This document shows positions 44,237 to 53,515 of a stretch of 64,000 nt of DNA, piece after piece. Under the pieces are notes generated by a model that was not told the origin of the DNA, ran no database searches, and saw nothing but the letters and a program-made list of their open reading frames with translations. The translations under genes and the position numbers were made by a program. The stretch is from Bermanella marisrubri (GTDB taxonomy: Bacteria; Pseudomonadota; Gammaproteobacteria; Pseudomonadales; Oceanobacteraceae). The stretch covers positions 124,001 through 188,000 of the forward strand of contig NZ_CP051183.1 in assembly GCF_012295615.1 (NCBI RefSeq), read 5' to 3'. How positions within the stretch are numbered: position 1 is the first letter of the stretch; each line of letters opens with the position of its first letter.

Positions 44237-44955
44237 ATATTCTTGTCGTGGATGATGAGAGCTTGGCTCGTAACCGGTTAAAACGCCTTATTGCCAAGCT
44301 GAAATTGGGTGATGTTTTAGCGGAGGCTGAAAATGGTGTCCAAGCTGTTGAAATGGTCAATCAATATGCCCCAGATTGTGTATTAATGGATATTCAGATG
44401 CCGGGAATGACTGGATTAGAAGCAGCTCGGCATATATCGCAATTAGAGACTCCGCCTGCGGTGATTTTTACTTCCGCTTATGATGAGTTTGCATTGCAGG
44501 CGTTTAAAGTACACGCAGTGGATTATTTGGTTAAACCAGTTAGCTCGGATGCATTGCAACATGCCTTTTCGAAATTAAGTAAGCTTAATAAGGCGCAAAC
44601 ACAAATATTCCAGCAAGATAAAAGCCGAAGTCACATTAGCGCCAAAACTCACAGTGGAATAGAGCTTATTCCAGTAGAGAAAATTCAGGTATTTCGTGCG
44701 GACCAAAAATACATTTCCGTCATTTACGAAGATGGAGAAGTATTGATTGATGAACCTTTAAAAAGCTTAGAGGAAGAATTCGGCGACCGCTTTATTCGTG
44801 TGCATCGTAGTGCACTTGTGAATAAAGCGTATATTTGTGGATTAGAAAAAACCGAAGACGGCCAGTCGTTAATAAAAATGAAAGGCTTGGACGACGAGAT
44901 TCAGGTCTCACGTCGTCACTTATCAGACGTAAGAAAACGTCTGCAAGAAATTTAA
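44233..44955 (+). CDS. AlgR-like LytTR response regulator
   Basis: The 240-residue regulator has an N-terminal receiver (phosphoacceptor Asp53 in VLMDIQMPGMTGLEA, with DDE at residues 7-9 and the conserved Lys in YLVKPVSS) and a C-terminal LytTR DNA-binding domain (IPVEKIQVFRADQKYISVIY and RFIRVHRSALVNKAYI). Its gene overlaps the kinase gene. In pseudomonads hemC and hemD follow algR; here the next gene, hisF, is on the opposite strand, so that part of the cluster is rearranged. By family knowledge it may control type IV pili or exopolysaccharide. Confidence 0.92.
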   Translation: MNILVVDDESLARNRLKRLIAKLKLGDVLAEAENGVQAVEMVNQYAPDCVLMDIQMPGMTGLEAARHISQLETPPAVIFTSAYDEFALQAFKVHAVDYLVKPVSSDALQHAFSKLSKLNKAQTQIFQQDKSRSHISAKTHSGIELIPVEKIQVFRADQKYISVIYEDGEVLIDEPLKSLEEEFGDRFIRVHRSALVNKAYICGLEKTEDGQSLIKMKGLDDEIQVSRRHLSDVRKRLQEI

Positions 44956-44964
44956 GCTAAGAAA

Positions 44965-45738
44965 TTACAACCTAACTTCAATACCCTGTTGTTGCATGTG
45001 CCGCTTGGCCTCTTGGACAGTGTGCTCACCAAAGTGAAAAATACTGGCAGCAAGAACCGCATCGGCTTTGCCCTCTGTTACACCATCTGCTAAATGTTGG
45101 AGATTACCCACACCGCCAGAAGCTATTACCGGCACGTCCACAGCTTCACTGATGGCACGTGTTAGTTCAATATCAAACCCGGTTTTCACACCATCCTTAT
45201 CCATTGATGTCAGTAGTACTTCACCCGCGCCAAGTTGTGTCATTTTTACTGCCCACTCAATGGCGTCGATGCCCGTCGGTTTACGGCCACCGTGAGTAAA
45301 AATTTCCCACTTATTGGCTTCACCTTCAGAGCTGACTTTTTTTGCATCAATGGCAATGACAATGCATTGGCTGCCAAACTTCTCGGCAGCTTCTCTAACG
45401 AAGTCAGGGTTGGTTATGGCAGCGCTATTAATGGATACCTTATCCGCACCCGCATTTAGCATGTTGCGAATGTCTTCCAGCTTACGAATACCACCGCCCA
45501 CTGTTAATGGAATGAAAACTTGTTCAGCAATGGCTTCTACCATGTGAATTGTAGTTTCACGTCCTTCGTGACTTGCTGTGATATCCAGAAATGTTATTTC
45601 ATCGGCGCCTTGCTCATTGTAGCGTTTGGCTACTTCAACAGGGTCGCCGGCGTCGCGGATATCAACAAATTGAACGCCTTTAACGACACGACCGCCATCA
45701 ACATCCAAACAAGGAATGATACGTTTCGCTAAGCTCAT
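44965..45738 (-). CDS. hisF: Imidazole glycerol phosphate synthase, cyclase subunit HisF
   Basis: 257 residues from ATG 45738 ([21 protein letters not shown]); seven more codons upstream are open but the family starts at this point. The (beta/alpha)8 barrel has the catalytic Asp in CLDVD and the second catalytic Asp in LLTSMDKDG. The phosphate-binding segments TVGGGIR and IASGGVGN are present. It uses ammonia from HisH to close the imidazole ring and release AICAR. The hisH stop is only 2 bases upstream: the usual intervening hisA is absent. Confidence 0.97.
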   Translation of the reverse strand: MSLAKRIIPCLDVDGGRVVKGVQFVDIRDAGDPVEVAKRYNEQGADEITFLDITASHEGRETTIHMVEAIAEQVFIPLTVGGGIRKLEDIRNMLNAGADKVSINSAAITNPDFVREAAEKFGSQCIVIAIDAKKVSSEGEANKWEIFTHGGRKPTGIDAIEWAVKMTQLGAGEVLLTSMDKDGVKTGFDIELTRAISEAVDVPVIASGGVGNLQHLADGVTEGKADAVLAASIFHFGEHTVQEAKRHMQQQGIEVRL

Positions 45739-45740
45739 AA

Positions 45741-46385
45741 TTAATTCTGTCCATCCCACTGAAGGAAATTTTGTAGCAGCTGAAGACCTGATGTGTGGCT
45801 TTTTTCTGGGTGAAATTGCACCGCAAATACGTTGTCTTTTGCTATGGCAGCAACAAAATCTTTACCGTAGTGGCCGCGGCCTTTTACGTGTTCCTGATTC
45901 TCTGCTTCCACATAAAAACTATGAACAAAATAAAAGCGACTATTGTCTTCTATGTTGTGCCACATTGGGTGCGCAATTTGTTGAACTTGGTTCCAGCCCA
46001 TGTGTGGAACTTTTAGTTTTTCACCGTTTTCTTCTAGATCTCGGCCAAAGAATTTTACCTCGCCGGGGAAATGCCCTAAACAGTCCACGCCTTGGTTTTC
46101 TTCACTATGATTCATAAGAGCTTGCATGCCCACACAAATGCCAAGCAAAGGTTTTGTTTTCACTACTTCGGCAACCACTTGATCAACGCCTAAACGTTTG
46201 ATTTCGGCCATACAATCGCGCATGGCACCCACACCAGGCAGCACTACGTGATCAGACTTTAAAATGGTTTCAGGGTCTGAAGTTACGATGATTTCAGTAT
46301 TGTTGCTGACATGCTCCAGCGCCTTGCTGGCGCTGTGCAAATTGCCCATACCATAATCGATAACGGCACATTGTTTACTGCTCAT
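45741..46385 (-). CDS. hisH: Imidazole glycerol phosphate synthase, glutaminase subunit HisH
   Basis: The 214-residue class I glutamine amidotransferase has the nucleophile in [12 protein letters not shown], the oxyanion region in [10 protein letters not shown], and the His-Glu of the triad in [11 protein letters not shown]. It pairs with HisF. It is the second gene of the hisB-hisH-hisF group, 2 bases after hisB and 2 bases before hisF. Confidence 0.97.
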   Translation of the reverse strand: MSSKQCAVIDYGMGNLHSASKALEHVSNNTEIIVTSDPETILKSDHVVLPGVGAMRDCMAEIKRLGVDQVVAEVVKTKPLLGICVGMQALMNHSEENQGVDCLGHFPGEVKFFGRDLEENGEKLKVPHMGWNQVQQIAHPMWHNIEDNSRFYFVHSFYVEAENQEHVKGRGHYGKDFVAAIAKDNVFAVQFHPEKSHTSGLQLLQNFLQWDGQN

Positions 46386-46387
46386 AT

Positions 46388-46981
46388 TTACAGCGAACCC
46401 TTGGTCGAAGGAATCACCCCTTCCATGCGAGGGTCCATTTCCAAAGCCATACGTAGCGCGCGACCAAACGCCTTGAATACAGTCTCAATTTGGTGGTGAG
46501 CGTTATGACCTTTTAAGTTATCAATGTGCAGCGTTACTTGAGCATGGTTAACGAAGCCTTGGAAGAACTCGTAAAACAATTCAGTATCAAACCCGCCAAT
46601 GCTGGCACGAGTAAACGGAATATTGTATTCCAAGCCAGGACGACCAGAAAAGTCGATTACAACGCGGCTTAGCGCCTCATCTAATGGAACATAGGCGTGA
46701 CCATAGCGACGGATGCCTTTTTTATCGCCAATGGCTTTTGCAAATGCTTGACCGAGTGTAATACCGGTATCTTCTGCGCTATGGTGATCATCAATGTGAT
46801 TATCGCCTTTGCACACAATATCTAGATCAATTAAACCATGACGGCCGATTTGATCCATCATGTGTTCAAGGAAAGGCATAGCTGTATCGAATTGGGTTTT
46901 ACCCGTGCCATCTATGTTTACTTTTACGCTGATCTCTGTTTCTGAAGTATTGCGTTCAACAGACGCTGTGCGCTGCGCCAT
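46388..46981 (-). CDS. hisB: Imidazoleglycerol-phosphate dehydratase HisB
   Basis: The 197-residue monofunctional dehydratase lacks the HisB-N phosphatase of enterics. The metal-binding histidine motifs are [24 protein letters not shown] and [13 protein letters not shown]. It begins the hisBHF operon; the 148 bases upstream, shared with the divergent acetyltransferase-like gene, should hold the promoter. Confidence 0.97.
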   Translation of the reverse strand: MAQRTASVERNTSETEISVKVNIDGTGKTQFDTAMPFLEHMMDQIGRHGLIDLDIVCKGDNHIDDHHSAEDTGITLGQAFAKAIGDKKGIRRYGHAYVPLDEALSRVVIDFSGRPGLEYNIPFTRASIGGFDTELFYEFFQGFVNHAQVTLHIDNLKGHNAHHQIETVFKAFGRALRMALEMDPRMEGVIPSTKGSL

Positions 46982-47129
46982 GGTGATCTCCGCGGCAATG
47001 AAATGAAGCGCCCATTATAGCGATTTCCCTTGAGGAGCGCAGCAGTTACTCGGGGAATTAATTGGTAATCCTTGTTGAGCTGGGTAGAATGCCTCGCTTT
47101 CTTCTTCAAGTTGATAGCAAGGAGCGGCC

Positions 47130-47543
47130 GTGCCGGTTTATCTTGATTGGCTCACTGATCAGCCGACAACCCAGCAAACGTCCGATTTACGTAAGTTATT
47201 GCAAGACGCGCCTGACGCTTGGAATGTACCAGACTGTCCAGAAGACTATGTTGCCATTATGGCAGGTGATGTGGCAGCGACGGTTGCATTGGGTATATTC
47301 AACGGACGCATTGTTGCGCTATGTGAATTACAACGCAGTGATCAAGGCCTGCATATAGAGCGTATTCTAGTACGTGAGGCTACTCGAGCCCGCACCGTTG
47401 CAACGCAGCTGGTGCATCGTTTGAGTCAGTGGGCCGACAAAGAACACGCTACTTTGCTTATTCGTGATGAAGGCGAGAGATTGAATCAACTGTTGGCATT
47501 TGGGTTTCAAAAACACGGTGACCTTTGGATAAGGCGCAATTGA
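47130..47543 (+). CDS. GNAT-fold protein, PanZ-like
   Basis: 137 residues. The start is GTG at 47130 with AAGGAG five bases upstream. The C-terminal half has the GNAT acetyl-CoA region (ERILVREATRARTVATQLVHRL) and ends RLNQLLAFGFQKHGDLWIRRN, closely resembling PanZ, the acetyl-CoA sensor that promotes maturation of aspartate decarboxylase PanD in E. coli. Catalytic acetyltransferase activity is not expected in that group. The assignment rests on overall pattern and not on a unique motif. Confidence 0.7.
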   Translation: MPVYLDWLTDQPTTQQTSDLRKLLQDAPDAWNVPDCPEDYVAIMAGDVAATVALGIFNGRIVALCELQRSDQGLHIERILVREATRARTVATQLVHRLSQWADKEHATLLIRDEGERLNQLLAFGFQKHGDLWIRRN

Positions 47544-47638
47544 TCTAGTAAATGGATCAATCCGTTGAGCTTTTTAGTGTTTATTTCAGTCAATTAGGTA
47601 ATTAAACTTCAGTTATTGATTTTTTAAGGAAGATTAAG

Positions 47639-48235
47639 ATGAAACAGGTTTTATCCATTTTGGTTATGTTGTGCCTGACACTAGGTCATACCCAAGCAAG
47701 CAGTACTGAGCCGCAAGAGACAGTGAAACAAGTGGCTGATGTCGTTCTTAAGCAAATTCTTGATAACAAGGATCAGCTGGAACAAGGTCCAGAGTTTCTA
47801 ATGAAACTGGTAGAAACTCACATGTTGCCCATTATCGATCAGCGCCTTATGTCGCGCTTGGCGTTAGGTGATAACTGGGACAATATCGATGAAGCACAGA
47901 AGCAGGACTTCATTACTGGTTTTAAACGCTTATTGGTAAAAACCTATGCAGGTGCGTTCAAGGCGTACACAGGGCAAGCCGTTACGTATGGTGAAACTCG
48001 CTTTAACAAGACCCGCAGTAAAGCCATCGTCAACAGCGAAATTGAGATGTCCAGTGGTAGTCCTATTCGTCTGCAATACCGCCTTTATCAGAATGATGAT
48101 GGGGACTGGTTGGTTTACGATGCGAATATTGCCGGATTGAGCCTTATCAAGACGTATCGCATTCAGTTCAGTGAACAGATCGAAAAAGAGGGAATCGATC
48201 AAACCATTTCTAAACTTAATAGCGTTCAGTTATAA
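47639..48235 (+). CDS. MlaC-family periplasmic phospholipid-binding protein
   Basis: 198 residues with a signal peptide (MKQVLSILVMLCLTLGHTQA). The mature part is the Tgt2/MlaC fold: LIKQILDNKDQLEQGPEFLMKLVE-like helices, RLMSRLALGDNWDNIDEAQKQDFITGFKRLLVKTYAGAF and SGSPIRLQYRLYQNDDGDWLVYDANIAGLSLI. MlaC shuttles phospholipid between the outer-membrane MlaA complex and the inner-membrane MlaFEDB ABC transporter. None of those partners adjoin it, so it may be a second, unlinked MlaC-like protein. Confidence 0.85.
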   Translation: MKQVLSILVMLCLTLGHTQASSTEPQETVKQVADVVLKQILDNKDQLEQGPEFLMKLVETHMLPIIDQRLMSRLALGDNWDNIDEAQKQDFITGFKRLLVKTYAGAFKAYTGQAVTYGETRFNKTRSKAIVNSEIEMSSGSPIRLQYRLYQNDDGDWLVYDANIAGLSLIKTYRIQFSEQIEKEGIDQTISKLNSVQL

Positions 48236-48291
48236 GTCGTCGTTAGTACCCATATTAGGTTTGCTTAACCCAGCGAAACCGCCTAATCTCT

Positions 48292-48324
48292 AAGAGTGGG
48301 GATTGCAGGAAGTATCCCACTCTT
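48292..48324 (+). other. Hairpin in the leader of the yfiR-like gene
   Basis: AAGAGTGGG, one bulged G, AT ... ATCCCACTCTT forms an 11-bp stem with a 10-base loop. It ends 33 bases before the ATG at 48357 and has no T-tract. A weaker hairpin (ATTAGG ... CCTAAT) lies just upstream. They may terminate the mlaC-like transcript or control yfiR translation. Confidence 0.4.
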
Positions 48325-48356
48325 CGTACGAGATTAATTTCCGGATAACGTCATTT

Positions 48357-48905
48357 ATGGCCAAGGGTTGGCGAGCTGCTACAAATATTCCCATAGGGGC
48401 GTTGGTGCTAATGCTTGTGCTCGCTTCCGCGTCTTATGGCGACCTTAAAGAAGATCAGGTAAAAGCAGCCTATTTATACCAAATCAGCAAGTTTGTATTT
48501 TGGCCTCCCAGTCTTGATGAGACACAAACATTTACTGTTTGCCAATTAGGTCCTGATTCCTACAGTGGTAATCTAAGCAAACTAAATGGGCGCTCTGTCG
48601 CGGATAAACCCATTAAGGTCATTCAAATAAGCTCGTTAGACCAAGTCACTAATTGCCAACTCCTAATTTTATCTGAGCCTGAGCGCGTCAGCGCCAAAGA
48701 GTTAGAAGGTAAGCTCAAACAAACACCGATCTTGACCGTCGTTGACGGACAGCAAAATCACCAAAAGGGTATGGTGGTCTTCGTCATTGAAGATCAACGG
48801 GTACGCTTGCATATCAACCTAAATCTGGCTAAACAGGCGAGACTCACCTTTGCAGCAAACTTACTCGAGGTAGCGACTCATATTTATCGCGGGAGTGAGG
48901 GTTAA
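48357..48905 (+). CDS. YfiR family periplasmic protein (DUF4154)
   Basis: 182 residues from ATG 48357 (MAKGWRAATNIPIGALVLML), which gives a signal peptide ending ASASYG; an upstream TTG would spoil it. The mature part EDQVKAAYLYQISKFVFWP, the Cys-containing FTVCQLG and TNCQLLILSE, and the C-terminal IEDQRVRLHINLNLAKQARLTFAANLLEVA define YfiR. In Pseudomonas YfiR binds and inhibits the diguanylate cyclase YfiN from the periplasm. Its stop overlaps the start of the next gene (TAATG), which has a YfiN-like N terminus: a clear operon. Confidence 0.9.
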   Translation: MAKGWRAATNIPIGALVLMLVLASASYGDLKEDQVKAAYLYQISKFVFWPPSLDETQTFTVCQLGPDSYSGNLSKLNGRSVADKPIKVIQISSLDQVTNCQLLILSEPERVSAKELEGKLKQTPILTVVDGQQNHQKGMVVFVIEDQRVRLHINLNLAKQARLTFAANLLEVATHIYRGSEG

Positions 48906-51307
48906 TGTGGTTGTCTAAACTTCACCTTAAAACAAAATTAATTGGCGCCATATTACTCACCAGTGTTATCGCGGTAATGTTGACCAGTTATGCATTGGTT
49001 CGATACGACCGATTGCAAGAAATTGAAAACGTGTCTGAGGATATGCGTATCCTTGCGGCTATTGTTGCTAATCGATCGACCGCTGCCTTGATTTTTGGTG
49101 ATGCTCGTCAGGCTGAGGCCAATTTGAAAGCCTTGGGCGAAAACCCCAACGTCTCAATGGCATGTATTTATGATGCCAGCGGCTCCGTATTTGCGTATCA
49201 CCATTTTGTTCATCTTGACCAAAAACCCTGTCCAGACGAACCACAAGAATCTGAGCTTAGTATCGGTACCAACCTGCTGGAAATATACGAACCAATAGAA
49301 TTGGACGGCCTCAATATTGGTACGCTGTATATGAATTTGAATCTTGGTTGGCTTGCTCAGCGTTGGCAGGAACAATTGGTTTTCATTGTCATGGTCACCG
49401 TATTGAGTTTGTTGCTGTCTCTAGCATTGGCTAAATATCTGCAGCATCTATTGGTGAAGCCAATTCAGAAAATCGCTGCTACAGCGCGAGACATCACTCG
49501 TAAACAAGACTATAGCTTGCGCGCTGAACGAGAGGTCAAAGACGAATTAGGCGAAATGGTTGATGTGTTTAACTCTATGCTCAGTAAGATCGAGCAAGAG
49601 CGTAGTGACCTGACTTCTAGTGAGGAAAAGTTTAGACAACTCGCTTCCCTTAGCCCTGTCGGAATCTTTCAGATTAATCTCAAACACGATATTACCTATG
49701 TCAATAATCGTTGGTCTGACATTACAGGCATTCGGCAGCCCAATGCGACATTGGAGCACTGGTTAAGTCATATCCGCCAAGAGGATCGTCGCGCAGCAGT
49801 GAGGGCGTGGCGAAACCTCATCGAAAATCATCAAGAATTTGTCGTTGAAGTCGGTTTTGAACGCAATCGTGATCAAATAACCTGGGCCATCATAGAAGCC
49901 AGTGTATTGTACGACGGTCAGGGTGAAATTTATGGCTACATGGGGGCCATCAGTGATATTACCGATCTGAAAGTTGCTCAATTACAAATGGAAAATCTTG
50001 CGTTCTTCGACCCTTTAACTGGACTATCGAATCGTCGACTATTCAAAGACCGACTGCATAAATCAATCAGTGAGAGTAAACGACGAGGGAGCTTTGTCGC
50101 ATTATTATTTTTAGATTTAGACCAGTTCAAACGCATTAATGATTCGTTGGGTCACGATGCTGGCGATGTACTCTTGGAGGAAACCGCTCGTCGTTTAGAA
50201 AATAGTGTGCGTGAAAGCGATACTGTGAGCCGTATCGGTGGAGATGAGTTCACCGTGCTGCTCAATGATGTAGAAAATACCCATGGCGTGCGACACATTG
50301 CTGAAAAAATATTGAAAAAAGTTTGCCGCCCGATCATGGTCAAAAATCAGGAAATCATCAATACAGTGAGTATCGGTATTACCTTGGCACCCACAGACGG
50401 TGACGATGTAAATACCTTAATGCGTAATGCTGATATGGCCATGTATCAGGCCAAAGCAATGGGGCGGAACAACTATCAATTCTTTAGTGAAGAAATGAAT
50501 AAAGAAATGATGGGATATCTAGAAATTGAAAAAGATTTACGTCACTCCATCGACTATCCAGAAGACTTTATTATTTATTATCAACCAAAAATCGAACTGC
50601 ATAGCGGTCGCTTTGTCGGGGCGGAAGCTCTAATTCGCTGGAAGCCAGAAGGCAAAGACATGATTCCACCAGATCGTTTTATTCCTATTGCTGAGGAAAG
50701 TGGCTTAATTGTTCCTATTGGTGCGCATGTTATTCGTCAAGCTTGCTTGCAGGTGAAGTACATGATTAATACTGGTATCTGGCCTGAAGATGGGAAAGTC
50801 GCAATTAACTTGTCGGCGCGTCAATTTAGTGATCCGGATTTGATTTGTAAATTACAAGAAATTCTTGAGCAAACAAAATGTCCAGTGCATGTGTTGGAGT
50901 TTGAAATCACTGAGAGTACTCTGATGGATAACGTAGAAAATGCCATTTTCACGATGCGTCAGATTAAAGAAATGGGTATTTCTATTGCCATTGATGATTT
51001 CGGTACAGGTTATTCATCTTTGGCTTATCTTAAGCGCTTCCCGATTGACGTTCTTAAAGTCGATCGTAGTTTTGTTATGGATATCCCCAATGATCTAAAT
51101 GATATGGAAATTACAGCAGCGGTTATCGCCATGGCGCACAAACTGCATTTACAGGTTGTGGCAGAAGGAATTGAAACCCAAGAGCAAATCGATTTTCTTA
51201 AATCCAACTACTGTGAATATGGCCAAGGTTTTATGATTGCCCGTCCTATGCCGTCAGACGAGCTCGAACGGTTTATTCAACGTCCTTTACAAGCAAATTT
51301 GATGTAA
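48905..51307 (+). CDS. YfiN-like CHASE8-HAMP-PAS-GGDEF-EAL c-di-GMP protein
   Basis: 800 residues. A transmembrane helix (about 12-32), a periplasmic CHASE8-type sensor (about 35-145), a second helix (about 155-178) and a HAMP linker match YfiN (TpbB), the partner of YfiR. Unlike YfiN, a PAS domain (about 235-360) and a complete EAL domain are added around the GGDEF domain. GGDEF is intact ([10 protein letters not shown]) and EAL is intact ([41 protein letters not shown]). It may both make and break c-di-GMP, with YfiR as the periplasmic brake. It is translationally coupled to the yfiR-like gene. Confidence 0.9.
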   Translation: MWLSKLHLKTKLIGAILLTSVIAVMLTSYALVRYDRLQEIENVSEDMRILAAIVANRSTAALIFGDARQAEANLKALGENPNVSMACIYDASGSVFAYHHFVHLDQKPCPDEPQESELSIGTNLLEIYEPIELDGLNIGTLYMNLNLGWLAQRWQEQLVFIVMVTVLSLLLSLALAKYLQHLLVKPIQKIAATARDITRKQDYSLRAEREVKDELGEMVDVFNSMLSKIEQERSDLTSSEEKFRQLASLSPVGIFQINLKHDITYVNNRWSDITGIRQPNATLEHWLSHIRQEDRRAAVRAWRNLIENHQEFVVEVGFERNRDQITWAIIEASVLYDGQGEIYGYMGAISDITDLKVAQLQMENLAFFDPLTGLSNRRLFKDRLHKSISESKRRGSFVALLFLDLDQFKRINDSLGHDAGDVLLEETARRLENSVRESDTVSRIGGDEFTVLLNDVENTHGVRHIAEKILKKVCRPIMVKNQEIINTVSIGITLAPTDGDDVNTLMRNADMAMYQAKAMGRNNYQFFSEEMNKEMMGYLEIEKDLRHSIDYPEDFIIYYQPKIELHSGRFVGAEALIRWKPEGKDMIPPDRFIPIAEESGLIVPIGAHVIRQACLQVKYMINTGIWPEDGKVAINLSARQFSDPDLICKLQEILEQTKCPVHVLEFEITESTLMDNVENAIFTMRQIKEMGISIAIDDFGTGYSSLAYLKRFPIDVLKVDRSFVMDIPNDLNDMEITAAVIAMAHKLHLQVVAEGIETQEQIDFLKSNYCEYGQGFMIARPMPSDELERFIQRPLQANLM

Positions 51308-51371
51308 TCCCTCTTATAAAACCCTACGTAATCCGTTAGGCTTGCCGCAATCTAATGGAAGTACCATCTCA

Positions 51372-52424
51372 ATGAATTCTATTGCAAAAACGTCGAAGCA
51401 GTTTAGCGACGCTGTGCTGGCCTGGTTTGATGAGCACGGTCGTCATGATCTTCCATGGCAGCACAACAAAACGCCTTATCGCGTCTGGGTTTCTGAAATA
51501 ATGTTGCAGCAAACCCAAGTCACCACGGTTATTCCGTATTACCAGCGTTTTATGCAGCGCTTTCCTGATGTAAAAAGCTTGGCTGCAGCAGAGCAAGATG
51601 AAGTGCTCCACCTATGGACAGGACTTGGCTACTACGCTCGGGCTCGTAATCTGCATAAATGTGCTCAAACTGTGGTCGAAAAATATGCAGGCGTCTTCCC
51701 AAGCACGGTTGCTGAGCTAGAAAGTCTATCCGGTATTGGGCGCAGTACCGCAGGTGCTATTGCCAGCATTAGTATGGGGCAATACGCTGCTATCTTGGAC
51801 GGCAACGTTAAACGCGTTCTGACGCGCTTTCATGCAGTGGAAGGCTGGCCCGGAAATAAAAAAGTGGCAGATCAGCTTTGGGATATCGCAGAGCGCTATA
51901 CACCTCAACAACGCACGGCAGATTATACTCAGGCCATGATGGATTTGGGGGCGACGCTGTGTACTCGTAGTAAGCCTGGGTGTGAGATTTGTCCGCTTCA
52001 CGCGCAATGCGAAGCTTATGCTCAGAATCGTGTCAAAGAGTTTCCCAATAGTAAGCCGAAAAAAGATAAGCCTGTAAAAACTACGCAAATGGTTTTAGTT
52101 CGTCATGATGATGAAATATTGTTGCAGCAGCAGCCGAGTACTGGGATATGGGGAGGGTTGTGGATTTTTCCTCAACTATCCATAAATGATGACGCTCTAT
52201 CGTTGCCGTTTTTGCAAGGTTGCGACATTAAAGCTGTTTACGAACTTGAAGGCTTCCGTCACACCTTCAGTCACTACCATTTGGACATCAAGCCGATACG
52301 CATCGATATCGAACGAAAACCAAATACGATCAACGAGAGCGATCAACTCTGGTATTCCCTTCAGCAGGGTGCCAATGTAGGTTTGGCCGCTCCTGTAAAA
52401 AAACTATTGGAGACGCAATTATGA
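51372..52424 (+). CDS. mutY: Adenine DNA glycosylase MutY
   Basis: About 350 residues from ATG 51372 ([11 protein letters not shown]), with GGAAG upstream; a TTG at 51342 would add ten residues. It removes adenine mispaired with 8-oxoguanine. The catalytic Glu is in [16 protein letters not shown], the HhH motif is [12 protein letters not shown], and the catalytic Asp is in [11 protein letters not shown]. The iron-sulfur loop is [17 protein letters not shown], and the C-terminal NUDIX-like domain recognises 8-oxoG. It overlaps yggX by 4 bases, and MutM (13543) is its functional partner. Confidence 0.98.
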   Translation: MNSIAKTSKQFSDAVLAWFDEHGRHDLPWQHNKTPYRVWVSEIMLQQTQVTTVIPYYQRFMQRFPDVKSLAAAEQDEVLHLWTGLGYYARARNLHKCAQTVVEKYAGVFPSTVAELESLSGIGRSTAGAIASISMGQYAAILDGNVKRVLTRFHAVEGWPGNKKVADQLWDIAERYTPQQRTADYTQAMMDLGATLCTRSKPGCEICPLHAQCEAYAQNRVKEFPNSKPKKDKPVKTTQMVLVRHDDEILLQQQPSTGIWGGLWIFPQLSINDDALSLPFLQGCDIKAVYELEGFRHTFSHYHLDIKPIRIDIERKPNTINESDQLWYSLQQGANVGLAAPVKKLLETQL

Positions 52425-52693
52425 GTCGAACAGTAAACTGCCGTCGTCTAAAGCAAGAATTGGAAGGGCTTGATAAGCCACCGTTTCCGGGGCCTCTAGG
52501 CCAGGACATTTATGATAATGTTAGCAAACAAGCTTGGCATGAATGGATGGAGCACCAAACACGTATTATCAATGAGCAGCATCTCAATATGATGGACATG
52601 ACGAGTCGAAAATACTTGCAAGACCAAATGAAAAAGTTTTTCGCTGGAGAGGCTGTCGATCAAGCAGAGGGCTATGTCCCACCCAGTGAATAA
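52421..52693 (+). CDS. yggX: Fe(II)-trafficking protein YggX
   Basis: The 90-residue protein starts [27 protein letters not shown] and contains [20 protein letters not shown], the family signatures. It protects iron-sulfur enzymes, MutY among them, from oxidation (family knowledge). The mutY-yggX overlap (ATGA) is conserved across gammaproteobacteria. Confidence 0.97.
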   Translation: MSRTVNCRRLKQELEGLDKPPFPGPLGQDIYDNVSKQAWHEWMEHQTRIINEQHLNMMDMTSRKYLQDQMKKFFAGEAVDQAEGYVPPSE

Positions 52694-52754
52694 GTGAATC
52701 GTACGTCAATCACTAAGTGGCTGAAAAGTAAGCAGATTTTTTCTAGAGTCAGGG

Positions 52755-52783
52755 TTGACACCAACGCCAATTGAAGGTTTAAT
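52755..52783 (+). promoter_or_regulatory. Sigma-70 promoter of tRNA-Phe
   Basis: TTGACA at 52755 is a perfect -35 box, with a 17-base spacer and TTTAAT at 52778 as the -10 box. A GC-rich stretch (GCCACCTCAGCGCG) follows, as expected for a stringently controlled tRNA promoter. Confidence 0.75.
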
Positions 52784-52817
52784 ACGCCACCTCAGCGCGG
52801 CAACGCCTCAGCTGAAT

Positions 52818-52893
52818 GCCCGGATAGCTCAGTCGGTAGAGCAGAGGATTGAAAATCCTCGTGTCGGTGGTTCGATTCCGCCTCCGGGCACCA
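52818..52893 (+). tRNA. tRNA-Phe (anticodon GAA)
   Basis: 76 bases with encoded CCA. The acceptor stem GCCCGGA pairs with TCCGGGC, the anticodon loop is TTGAAAA, and the T arm contains GGTTCGATTCC. It is complete. Its 3' end, from base 52877, is part of the 60-bp repeat that bounds the mini-island, so it is the integration site. Confidence 0.98.
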
Positions 52894-52936
52894 TCCGAAT
52901 TCTTAAAAACCAGCTCAAGTAGCTGGTTTTTTTATG
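52877..52936 (+). repeat. Left attachment repeat (attL) of the mini-island
   Basis: The 60-bp segment from TCCGCCTCCGGGCACC in the tRNA T stem, through CCA and the terminator, to TTTTTTTATG is repeated without a mismatch at 55732-55791. It restores the tRNA 3' end and its terminator at the left border. Confidence 0.92.
52905..52933 (+). terminator. Terminator of tRNA-Phe
   Basis: AAAAACCAGCT-CAAGT-AGCTGGTTTTTTT is a strong hairpin and T-tract just after the tRNA. It is inside the 60-bp attachment repeat. Confidence 0.93.
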
Positions 52937-53090
52937 TCTGAAAGAAAGCTACTCAGAAAGTAATTAGATTAGCCAAACAACGATCAAGATTGTTAAGTTG
53001 CGATCGAATGCTTAGCAATTGCATGATTGATTTGCTTTTAAACACACGTGACTAAAAATGGTTACTTGGCTATGTAAGTCTCAAGATTCA

Positions 53091-53126
53091 GCTCTCGGCC
53101 TGATTGACTTCAATCAGGCCGAGAGC
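53091..53126. repeat. Perfect 17-bp inverted repeat with 2-base spacer
   Basis: GCTCTCGGCCTGATTGA, then CT, then its exact complement. No T-tract follows, so it is not a simple terminator. It lies immediately before the recombinase remnant. Confidence 0.9.
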
Positions 53127-53131
53127 GCACT

Positions 53132-53284
53132 GGGCGCAAAGGTGGAAAGCCTCGTAGTCTCCAAGACTAGCAGATCGCTGAGATTCGCTCTAAGTACGAG
53201 CAAGGATTGAGTAAATCTAAACTGGCTCAAGAATACGGTGTTAGTCGGATGACGATTATGAGGGCTATATCACTACCGAATTAG
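53132..53284 (+). pseudogene. Serine-recombinase C-terminal remnant (HTH) with in-frame stop
   Basis: Frame from 53132: GRKGGKPRSLQD, a TAG stop at 53168, then QIAEIRSKYEQGLSKSKLAQ, EYGVSRMTIMRAIS and a final stop at 53282. This is the typical end of resolvase/invertase-family proteins: a G-R-x-G-G-x-P-x linker and a Hin-type helix-turn-helix. The catalytic domain is absent upstream and the stop interrupts what remains. The gene is dead. Confidence 0.7.
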
Positions 53285-53515
53285 TCTGCTTAGATCTGTT
53301 GAAGAGAGATTGGTTGCAAGTGTAGTAAATGCAATGTGTCATTTCTGCTTATTATGATCAACTGGTTCAGTTTGGATTAGGCCGGCTATTGGGTTGTGTT
53401 TTTGGAGCTGACCTAGCAATTATATAGTCAAGAACGGCTTGCTGTGATTTAACAGTCAATTGAAAGGGTTCTCAGTCAAGTGTAAGGTCTTGATCAGAGA
53501 TAGCTTAGGAAGAGT

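Larger units (their letters stand above)
52937..53515. other. Island left arm without intact gene
   Basis: About 580 bases from the left repeat to the first island gene. It holds a long palindrome (53091-53126) and the recombinase remnant (53132-53284). The remaining 230 bases to 53515 are AT-rich, contain no other supported open frame and should carry the promoter for the gene at 53516; I cannot identify its boxes. Confidence 0.6.
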
